Source of the DNA: Pseudomonadota bacterium
GTDB lineage: Bacteria > Pseudomonadota > Alphaproteobacteria > Rhizobiales > Xanthobacteraceae
Assembly: GCA_021779635.1 (NCBI GenBank)
Contig: JAJYAH010000275.1
Coordinates: forward strand, 1 to 8,410
Direction: 5' to 3'
DNA: 8,410 nt
The notes below the pieces were generated by a model. The model saw nothing but the letters and a program-made list of their open reading frames with translations, ran no database searches and was not told the DNA's origin. The translations under genes were made by a program, and so were the position numbers. Below are positions 1 to 5,850 of the stretch, piece by piece. The number at the start of each line of letters is the position of its first letter. Position 1 is the first letter of the stretch.

Positions 1-174
1 TCCTGGCTCAATCTCATCGAGGGCTTCTTCTCCAAGTTCGCCCGCTCAGTCCTGCGCCACATCCGCGTCACATCAAAACAGGAACTCAAGGACCGTATCG
101 TGGCCGGTATCGACGACGTCAATCGTCACCCCGTCATCCACACATGGTCCTACAAGCTCGCCGAGGCCGCCTGA
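1..174 (+). CDS. IS630-family transposase, C-terminal fragment (5' end outside window)
   Basis: Frame 1 is open from the first base and encodes the last 57 residues of a DDE-superfamily transposase, ending in KLAEAA and TGA at 172-174. The opening residues SWLNLIEGFFSKFARSVLR are the hallmark C-terminal block of IS630-type transposases. The glutamate in LIEGFF (residue 8 of the fragment) should be the third acidic residue of the DDE catalytic triad. The following stretch, with RVTSKQELKDRI and then NRHP and TW, matches the usual tail of the family. The enzyme catalyses cut-and-paste movement of its own element. The first two catalytic aspartates lie upstream of the window, so whether the whole enzyme is intact cannot be judged, but nothing in this part is broken. 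Confidence 0.93.
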   Translation, partial: SWLNLIEGFFSKFARSVLRHIRVTSKQELKDRIVAGIDDVNRHPVIHTWSYKLAEAA

Positions 175-204
175 TATGATTCGAACCACGAAAACGCTGA
201 CCTA
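1..204 (+). mobile_element. Right end of an IS630-family insertion sequence
   Basis: This is the 3' part of an IS630/Tc1-like element: the transposase C-terminus (stop at 172-174) plus about 28 bases of terminal DNA. IS630-family elements insert at TA, often within CTAG, and duplicate the TA. A CTAG lies at 202-205, exactly where kinase homology resumes, so the element most likely ends at 202 with TA 203-204 as the target duplication. The other end, and hence the terminal inverted repeat, is outside the window, so the exact boundary is inferred. The terminal segment on the minus strand begins TAGGTCAGCGTTTTCGTGG, which looks like a plausible IS tip. Confidence 0.8.
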
Positions 205-255
205 GGGCGGCTGATCGGGCATTCTCTTCACTGCGAGTCGGAGCGCGTCGCCTCG

Positions 256-3200
256 TTGGCTCAGCTGGTGCACCAAAAGACCGCAGGCAATCCATTTTTT
301 GCCATTCAATTCGTTTCTTCGCTTGCCGAAGAGGGGTTACTCACCTTCGATCACGCCAAGTCGCAATGGCACTGGGACCTGAATCGGATTCACGCGAAGG
401 GTTACACCGATAATGTGGTGGACCTGATGGTGAGGAAGTTGAACCGCCTACCCGCCGAAACCCAGAAGGCATTGCAGCAGCTTGCCTGTCTTGGCAGCAG
501 CGCGGAGTTTGCCCTGCTTACGATGGCTTACCAGGACTCAAAGCAGGAAATGCATCGCAAACTTTGGGAAGCGGTCCGAACAGGTCTCGTTTTCCGCTCT
601 GAAAATTCTTATAAGTTCCTACACGACCGCGTCCAGGAAGCGGCCTATTCATTGATCCCCGAAGAGTTACGCGCCGAGGTCCATCTCCGAATAGGAAGGT
701 TGCTCGCGGCCCATACCCCTCCAGAACGGAGGGACGAAACCATTTTCGAGCTTGTCAATCAGCTCAACCGTGGCGCGGCCTTGATCACCTCGCGAGGAGA
801 ACGCGAGCAGCTGGCCGAGCTCAACCTGATCGCGGGCAAGCGCGCGAAGGCTTCTACGGCCTACGCTTCGGCGCTCAAGTATCTCGTCGCTGGCGCAGCA
901 CTGTTGGTGGACGGTTCTTGGGAGCGCCGGCATGACCTCGTCTTCCCGCTGGAATTGCAGCGGGCTGAATGCGAGTTCCTAACGGGCGCGCTGGAGGTAG
1001 CGGAGGAGCGCTTGGCGGCACTTGCAACGCAGGCTGCGAGTACGGTCGAACGCGCGACCGCCTCGTGCTTGCGCATAGATGTGTACACGACTCTCGGTCA
1101 GAGTGACCGCGCGGTCACCGTTTGCCTCGATTACCTCCGACATGTGGGCGTCAACTGGTCGCCGCATCCGACCGAAGAGGAAATGCGACACGAATACGAG
1201 CGGATCTGGGCCCAGTTGGGAAGTCGCACGATCGAGGAGCTCGTTGAGCTGCCCTTGATGACCGACCCCGCCTCCCTCGCATCGCTCGATGTGCTAACCA
1301 AGGTCTTTCCTGCTGCCTTGTATACGGATGCGAACCTGTATGCGTTGGTCATCTGCAGGGCGGTCAATCTCAGCCTCGAGTGGGGCAACTGCGACGGTTC
1401 ATGTGTCGCCTATGTGAGGCTTGGCATGGTCGCTGGACCGCGTTTTGGCCACTACGAGACCGGATTTCGCTTCGGCCAGCTCGGCTTGGAACTGGTCGAA
1501 CAACGCGGATTGACGCGCTTCCAGGCCAGGACCTTGGAGACTTTCGGTCTCATCATGCCCTGGACGCGACCTGTCCGGGCTGGCCGTGATCTCCTGCGTC
1601 GCGCGTTCGAGGTTGCGACGCAGACCGGTGACCTCACTGTGGCGGCGTACAGCTGCGACATCATGAACACGAACCTGCTCGTGGCGGGCGATCCGCTCGT
1701 TGAAGCGCAACGTGAAGCCGAGCTTGGTCTCGCATTTGCACAGAGGGCGCGTTTTAGTCCCAACATTGACGTCATCACCGCGCAGCTAGCGCTGATCCGG
1801 ACGCTGCGTGGCCTGACGCGGACATTTGGTTGCTTTGAGGATGGGCAGTTCGATGAGCTCAAGTTCGAGCTCCATGTGTCAAGTAACCCGGCTTTGGCGC
1901 TGCCTGAGTGCTATTACTGGATCCGAAAGCTGCAAGCGCGCTTCTTTGCCGGCGACTATGCATCGGCCATCGAGGCCTCATCGCGAGCGCAACGGGTACT
2001 TTGGACATCACTATCACAATTCGAAACAGCAGAGTTTCATTTCTACGGTGCGCTTTCCCACGCGGCATCCTGGGACTCCGCAGCTCCCGACCGCAGACAG
2101 GGACATTTCGATGCTCTGACGACCCACCACAGGCAGCTCGAAGTTTGGGCGGAGAACTGCTCTGAGAATTTCGAAAACCGTGCCGCACTGGTTGGCGCCG
2201 AAATTGCTCGCCTCGAAGGCCGCGACCTTGATGCCATGCACTTGTACGAAAAGGCTCTCCACTCAGCGCACGCAAGCGGGTTCGTCCACAACGAGGCGCT
2301 CGTCAACGAGCTCGCTGCGCGCTTTTACATGCCACGTGGCTTCGACAAGATCGCAAACACGTATCTGCGGGACGCCCGCGACTGCTATCTGCAATGGGGC
2401 GCCGATGGTAAGGTCCGGCAACTCGAAAAGCAGTATCCGCACCTCACATATGAAAAGCCACTGCCCGACCCGACGAGTACGATCCTGACATCAGTCGAAC
2501 ACCTGGATCTTGCTACCGTAATAAAACTCTCACAGGCCATATCGGGTGAGATCGTCTTGGAGAAATTGATCGACACCATCATGCGTACAGCAATTGAACA
2601 CGCAGGTGCTGAGCGAGGTCTATTGATCCTTGCGCGAGGTGATGAGTATCGGATAGTGGCGGAAGCCACCACCAGTAGCGATACGGTGGCAGTCGGTCCG
2701 CGGCAAGGGAGCGTAAATGCTGCGGATCTTCCACTGTCGGTGCTCTACTACGTCGTGCGGAAGAAAGAGAGCGTTCTTCTGCACGACGCCGTAGGCGATA
2801 AGCAGTTTTTCGCCGATGATTACATTCAAGGGCATCACGCACGTTCAATCCTCTGCTTGCCGTTGCTCAAGGAAGGCAGATTGCTTGGATTGCTTTACCT
2901 CGAAAACAACTTGGCCACACACGTCTTCACGCCCGAGCGGATCGTTGTCCTCAAACTTCTGGCGTCCGAGGCGGCGATCTCATTGGAAAACATCCGTCTC
3001 TATGATGATCTGCAGGAGAGCGAGCGGCGATACCGCGAGATGCAGATGGAGCTGGCGCACGCAAACCGTGTTGCGGCGATGGGGCAGCTCACGGCATCCA
3101 TCGCGCATGAAGTCAATCAGCCAAACACCGCGGTAGTTGCCAGCGCGCAAGCAGCACTGCGCTGGTTGGATCGCCGGCCGCCTGAGCTGGAGCAAGTACG

Positions 3201-3774
3201 TCGGGCGCTGGCCCGCATCGAGCAGAATGCCATTCGGGCAAGCGAGGTCATTGAGCGAATTCGCGATATGATAAAAAAGACACCGCCGAGGAAAGATCGC
3301 GTCGCGATCAACCGCGTCCTCCACGAGGTGATCGAACTCACCCGGGCTGAAGCAGCAAGGCACCGCGTGCTGGTACAAACGGCGTTTGCGGAAAACTTGC
3401 CCGAAGTGGTTGGCGACCGGGTCGAATTGCAACAAGTTACCGTCAATCTGATCCTCAATGCGATCGAGGCAATGAGCGAAACTGATCAAGGGTCGCGGGA
3501 ACTTTTGATCCGCACCGCGAAGGCAGATGGCGATGACATACTTGTCGCCGTGGTGGACTCAGGCCCGGGATTGCCGGCGACCCTTGAGCGCCTCTTCGAT
3601 CCCTTTTATACGACTAAGCCAAGTGGTTTAGGAGTTGGATTGTCGATATGCCGTTCAATCATCGTGGCGCATGCCGGTCGATTGTGGGCTAGCGCAAATG
3701 TGCCCCGCGGAGCCGTTTTCCAGTTCACTCTGCCTACCAAGGGCGAAGATCCAAACCATATTGAAGCGTTGTGA
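256..3774 (+). CDS. Hybrid ATPase/GAF/sensor histidine kinase, 5'-truncated by IS630 insertion
   Basis: This is the C-terminal part of a very large signalling protein of the kind annotated as trifunctional Ser/Thr kinase/ATP-binding protein/sensor histidine kinase, usually well over 1,700 residues. Residues 1 to about 75 (KTAGNPFFAIQFVSSLAEEG, then KGYTDNVVDLMV) are the end of the AAA-type ATPase domain. About 80-730 is a helical, TPR-like region. About 755-912 is a GAF domain, followed by a short coiled coil. HisKA has the phospho-acceptor His951 in IAHEVNQP. HATPase_c has the N box around Asn1068, DSGPGLP from Asp1101 and GLGVGLS at 1124-1130. The TTG at 256 is only the first available start. 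Family-like sequence (LGRLIGHSLHCE) already runs in frame from 205, and the frame is open back to the transposase stop, so the real N-terminus was cut off by the IS. No Shine-Dalgarno supports the TTG. Asn957 sits in the H box where Ile or Leu is usual. No response regulator follows. The gene is probably non-functional, although a short kinase from an internal start cannot be excluded. Confidence 0.9.
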   Translation: MAQLVHQKTAGNPFFAIQFVSSLAEEGLLTFDHAKSQWHWDLNRIHAKGYTDNVVDLMVRKLNRLPAETQKALQQLACLGSSAEFALLTMAYQDSKQEMHRKLWEAVRTGLVFRSENSYKFLHDRVQEAAYSLIPEELRAEVHLRIGRLLAAHTPPERRDETIFELVNQLNRGAALITSRGEREQLAELNLIAGKRAKASTAYASALKYLVAGAALLVDGSWERRHDLVFPLELQRAECEFLTGALEVAEERLAALATQAASTVERATASCLRIDVYTTLGQSDRAVTVCLDYLRHVGVNWSPHPTEEEMRHEYERIWAQLGSRTIEELVELPLMTDPASLASLDVLTKVFPAALYTDANLYALVICRAVNLSLEWGNCDGSCVAYVRLGMVAGPRFGHYETGFRFGQLGLELVEQRGLTRFQARTLETFGLIMPWTRPVRAGRDLLRRAFEVATQTGDLTVAAYSCDIMNTNLLVAGDPLVEAQREAELGLAFAQRARFSPNIDVITAQLALIRTLRGLTRTFGCFEDGQFDELKFELHVSSNPALALPECYYWIRKLQARFFAGDYASAIEASSRAQRVLWTSLSQFETAEFHFYGALSHAASWDSAAPDRRQGHFDALTTHHRQLEVWAENCSENFENRAALVGAEIARLEGRDLDAMHLYEKALHSAHASGFVHNEALVNELAARFYMPRGFDKIANTYLRDARDCYLQWGADGKVRQLEKQYPHLTYEKPLPDPTSTILTSVEHLDLATVIKLSQAISGEIVLEKLIDTIMRTAIEHAGAERGLLILARGDEYRIVAEATTSSDTVAVGPRQGSVNAADLPLSVLYYVVRKKESVLLHDAVGDKQFFADDYIQGHHARSILCLPLLKEGRLLGLLYLENNLATHVFTPERIVVLKLLASEAAISLENIRLYDDLQESERRYREMQMELAHANRVAAMGQLTASIAHEVNQPNTAVVASAQAALRWLDRRPPELEQVRRALARIEQNAIRASEVIERIRDMIKKTPPRKDRVAINRVLHEVIELTRAEAARHRVLVQTAFAENLPEVVGDRVELQQVTVNLILNAIEAMSETDQGSRELLIRTAKADGDDILVAVVDSGPGLPATLERLFDPFYTTKPSGLGVGLSICRSIIVAHAGRLWASANVPRGAVFQFTLPTKGEDPNHIEAL

Positions 3775-3951
3775 TAGCTACAACTTTTCGGCTGAGCTAA
3801 CGCAGTTCTCCGAGCAAGATTTTGGCGTTCCGTATTGTATCGAATCCCTCCGTGGACCAGTGCGGTCGCCAAAGGCCTGGTGCGATGCACATCTTTCTGC
3901 ACGTTATCTTTGGGGGCCACGAGGTCGTCCTTCGGTCGCATCGTTTTTTTG

Positions 3952-4029
3952 ATTGTAAATCACAAGCCGCGCCTTGTCCTTCTTGACGAGCCGACGGAGG
4001 GTATCCAGCCTTCGATCATCGATGAGATT
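3952..4029 (+). pseudogene. Fragment of a UrtE/LivF-type ABC transporter ATPase
   Basis: The codons give NHKPRLVLLDEPTEGIQPSI, followed by IDEI. This is the Walker B strand with its catalytic glutamate (LVLLDEP) and the D-loop region of a branched-chain amino acid/urea/amide-type ABC ATPase. EPTEGIQPSII is especially typical of the UrtE/LivF branch. The Walker A, Q loop and signature motif that should precede it, and the H-loop histidine that should follow within about 35 residues, are absent in all frames nearby. Only a core scrap of the gene survives. It begins just after a run of seven T and loses homology after DEI. Which transporter it came from cannot be decided. It has no function as it stands. 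Confidence 0.6.
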
Positions 4030-4298
4030 TCAACACCGGGCGAGGACCGCCTGCTGAGATCTCAGCTGCTTGCCACCTTCACCATTGGCGGCGCGCTGGG
4101 TGGTTTCGCCGGATGTCGCCGGCGATCTAGTCGTGCACCGCGTCGGCAATGTCGTCAGGCTTCCGAAGCCGATCTGCGCATGTTTCTAGCCCTGCACCGC
4201 GAAGGCTGATCGTCGAGCATCTAGGTCAATGAATGTCATGCTATGTCAATAAGATAGATGATCCTGTCGGGAATACTCCATCAACGTACATGCAGATT

Positions 4299-4317
4299 GT
4301 ATTTTATGATAGGATAC
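4299..4317. promoter_or_regulatory. 19-bp imperfect palindrome, possible operator
   Basis: GTATTTTATGATAGGATAC reads as GTAT-N2-TAT-N-ATA-N2-ATAC, with 14 of 19 positions symmetric about the centre. Short AT-rich dyads of this size are typical of dimeric helix-turn-helix regulator sites. It also contains TATGAT (4305-4310), which resembles a -10 hexamer, but there is no convincing -35 element 17 bases upstream. There is no regulator gene in the window and the adjacent genes are broken, so this may be a relic. The role is inferred from symmetry alone. Confidence 0.3.
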
Positions 4318-4334
4318 CCGAAGATCCGCCACTG

Positions 4335-4507
4335 TCACGCCCTGTCTTCCCGAGACCGACCCGGGAGGCTCCCGATATACCCTCCCTGAGAAAAGAAGAG
4401 CCATGCCGACATCACCAGCCAGAATGCGAGGCCGGCGAGGGCGATATGGACAAAGGGTGGAGTTGATCTGAGGTTTCAGGGTTTTTCCGATCGGGTTTGT
4501 CATCCAT
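4335..4507 (-). pseudogene. Frameshifted remnant of a small one-helix membrane protein
   Basis: Reading from ATG at 4507, the protein starts MDDKPDRK. Removing one base from the A5 run (T5 on the plus strand, 4482-4486) continues it as TLKPQINSTL. Removing one base from the T3 run (AAA on the plus strand, 4452-4454) continues it as VHIALAGLAFWLVMSAWLFF, then SQGGYIG. It ends about ten residues later at a TGA (4337-4335). The joined product has a charged N-terminus and one strong transmembrane helix, a layout I associate with small uncharacterised membrane proteins of Bradyrhizobium. The tail after GGYIG looks unrelated, so the 3' end is probably also lost. Each frame alone gives only a short meaningless product. 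Two insertions of the same kind suggest decay, or sequencing errors in homopolymers. The family function is unknown. Confidence 0.55.
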
Positions 4508-4511
4508 GATA

Positions 4512-4520
4512 ATCACCTCC
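4512..4520 (-). promoter_or_regulatory. Near-perfect Shine-Dalgarno for the broken small membrane protein gene
   Basis: The minus strand reads GGAGGTGAT, pairing over nine bases with the 3' end of 16S rRNA (ATCACCTCC). From the end of GGAGG there are 8 bases to the ATG at 4507 and 12 to a second ATG at 4503 in another frame. The spacing favours 4507 as the original start. This is the strongest ribosome-binding site in the window, and it belongs to a gene whose frame is broken, so the gene was probably once well translated. Confidence 0.65.
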
Positions 4521-4755
4521 AGGGCTTGAGGACCGAGCGGTCATTTTCAGGAAAAGCGGCTGTCCGCCTAAATAGTTCGAGCCTCCAGCCAGCCTATCAC
4601 ACGAAAGTTGTAGGATCGCCGAAATTTGATGATCACCCCGATGAGGTTGGAGTGACCATCGTCCCGCAGCTTCACGGTGCGGTGCCGGATGGATTGCGCT
4701 GGCTGATTTAAACGCCGAAACTATCGAGATCTTTTTTAGAGGCCCGATCTCCATC
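4521..4755. other. Intergenic leader before the aldolase gene; no gene recognised
   Basis: No protein is supported here. The small open frames on both strands resemble nothing I recognise. The upstream region of the divergent small membrane protein gene and the promoter of the aldolase gene should both lie here, but no clear -35/-10 pair stands out. Just before the aldolase start, GAGATC (4726-4731) can pair with GATCTC (4746-4751). That encloses a T6 run and the only Shine-Dalgarno-like bases, AGAGG at 4738-4742, which are rather far (13 bases) from the ATG. The hairpin is short and its effect is speculative. Confidence 0.4.
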
Positions 4756-5631
4756 ATGACCGATTTCCACGGCGTCTTCCCCTACCTGGTGTCCCCGCTC
4801 GATGCCTCCGGGCGAGTCCGCAGCGACGTGCTCGGCCGTCTTTGCGACGATCTCGTCAAATGCGGCGTGCACGGGCTGACGCCGCTCGGCTCGACCGGTG
4901 AATTCGCCTATCTGAACAACGCGCAGCGCGCGGCGGTGGTGCAGACCACGATCGAGGCCGCCAAGGGGCGGGTGCCGGTCGTCGCCGGCGTCGCCTCGAC
5001 CTCGACATGGGATGCGGTGGCGCAGGCGAAAGCCTATCAGCGGCTCGGCGCCGACGGCATCCTTGCCATTCTGGAGGCGTATTTTCCGCTGTCCGATGCA
5101 CAGATCGAATCCTATTTTCGTGCCATTGCGGATGCGGTCGATATTCCGGTGGTGATCTACACCAATCCGCAATTTCAGCGCGCGGACCTGACGCTCGACG
5201 TGATCGCGCGGCTCGCCGCGCATCCGCGCATCGGTTACATCAAGGACGCCTCGACCAATACCGGGCGGCTGCTGTCCATCATGAACCGCTGCGGCGACGG
5301 CATCAAAGTGTTCTCGGCGTCGGCCCATATCCCGGCCGCGGTGATGCTGATCGGCGGGGTGGGTTGGATGGCGGGACCGGCCTGCCTGATCCCGCGCCAG
5401 AGCGTCGAGCTGTACAACCTCTGCAAGGCTGCGCGCTGGGACGAGGCCTTGGCCCTGCAGCGGCGGCTGTGGCGCCTGAACGAAGCGTTCGCGCGCTACA
5501 ATCTGGCAGCCTGCATCAAGGCCGGGCTCGCGATCCAGGGCTATCAGGTCGGCGATCCCGTCGCGCCCCAGGCGGCCTTGACGGCGGACGAGCGCAAGGC
5601 GGTCGAAGCCGTGTTGCGGGATATCGGGTGA
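4756..5631 (+). CDS. Dihydrodipicolinate synthase/N-acetylneuraminate lyase-family aldolase
   Basis: This 291-residue protein is the normal size for the DapA/NanA family of class I (Schiff-base) aldolases, soluble TIM-barrel enzymes that act on pyruvate or related 2-oxo acids. Family landmarks are in place: GSTGEF at 45-50 (carboxylate-binding loop), Tyr135 in VIYTNP (the proton-relay tyrosine) and Lys163 in YIKDAST (the Schiff-base lysine). The C-terminal helices are complete. The ATG at 4756 fits the usual family N-terminus, although its Shine-Dalgarno is weak. The F after GSTGE and the catabolic neighbours argue against lysine biosynthesis. A degradative aldolase, hydratase or decarboxylase is more likely, with the substrate unknown. 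It lies 219 bases upstream of the molybdoenzyme gene on the same strand. A long palindromic repeat fills that gap, so co-transcription is possible but not assured. Confidence 0.93.
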   Translation: MTDFHGVFPYLVSPLDASGRVRSDVLGRLCDDLVKCGVHGLTPLGSTGEFAYLNNAQRAAVVQTTIEAAKGRVPVVAGVASTSTWDAVAQAKAYQRLGADGILAILEAYFPLSDAQIESYFRAIADAVDIPVVIYTNPQFQRADLTLDVIARLAAHPRIGYIKDASTNTGRLLSIMNRCGDGIKVFSASAHIPAAVMLIGGVGWMAGPACLIPRQSVELYNLCKAARWDEALALQRRLWRLNEAFARYNLAACIKAGLAIQGYQVGDPVAPQAALTADERKAVEAVLRDIG

Positions 5632-5664
5632 CTGCTTGCGTGCTGTGTTGATAGTCCCCACTTC

Positions 5665-5759
5665 GTCATTCCGGGGCGGCGCGCAGCGCTGAACCCGGAA
5701 ACCCGATATGATCAGCGCGAGATTCCGGGTTCGCATCTTCGATGCGCCCCCGGAATGAC
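5665..5759. repeat. Nested palindromic intergenic repeat, copy 1
   Basis: The outer arms GTCATTCCGGGG (5665-5676) and its exact complement (5748-5759) pair over 12 bases. Inside them, GAACCCGGAA (5691-5700) and TTCCGGGTTC (5723-5732) pair over 10 bases. This two-tier GTCATTCCGGG architecture matches the dispersed intergenic palindromes common in Bradyrhizobium and relatives, and a second copy lies at 8199-8297. It starts 33 bases after the aldolase stop. As RNA it would form a long branched hairpin that could protect the 3' end of the aldolase message or weaken read-through. It has no T run, so it is not a classical terminator. Confidence 0.85.
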
Positions 5760-5772
5760 TGGATTGATAGGG

Positions 5773-5810
5773 TTGGCCTGCTGCTTGCTCATCCGCTAGA
5801 AACAGGCCAA
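5773..5810 (+). promoter_or_regulatory. Small inverted repeat in the leader of the molybdoenzyme gene
   Basis: TTGGCCTG (5773-5780) is exactly complementary to CAGGCCAA (5803-5810), separated by 22 bases and ending 40 bases before the ATG. It may be a leader hairpin or a spaced operator (TTGGCCTG-N22-CAGGCCAA). There is no supporting regulator gene in view, and an 8-base match in GC-rich DNA can arise by chance. Confidence 0.3.
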
Positions 5811-5850
5811 TCCAACAAAACCTCTGCAAAATCCCCTGAAGGACAAATCG

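Larger units (their letters stand above)
3775..4334. other. Gene-poor decayed stretch downstream of the kinase
   Basis: No intact gene is supported here. A plus-strand frame is open from 3835 to 4209, but only a block of about 26 codons inside it resembles a known protein (the ABC ATPase scrap). The rest is basic and compositionally odd. Between 4030 and 4209 no frame gives a recognisable continuation. A hydrophobic run (LLATFTIGGALGGFAG, about 4057-4104) is the only other protein-like signal. No tRNA-like clover-leaf and no direct repeats that would mark an attachment site were seen. The stretch is best read as a mosaic of gene remnants. Confidence 0.5.

Noticed and set aside
3606..3941. A 111-codon minus-strand frame overlapping the kinase 3' end
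   Set aside because: More than a third is antisense to the conserved HATPase domain. The remainder has no recognisable similarity and no ribosome-binding site.
4241..4246. TTGACA on the minus strand as a -35 element
   Set aside because: No acceptable -10 hexamer lies at 16-18 bases spacing, and no gene follows in that direction.
4526..4711. A 61-codon plus-strand frame before the aldolase gene
   Set aside because: There is no convincing ribosome site and no recognisable domain. The C-terminal part looks faintly protein-like but is too short to call.
5665..5759. CRISPR-like or classical rho-independent terminator reading of the palindromic repeat
   Set aside because: There are no regularly spaced direct repeats with spacers and no T run after the stem. 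The two-tier palindrome fits a dispersed intergenic repeat better.
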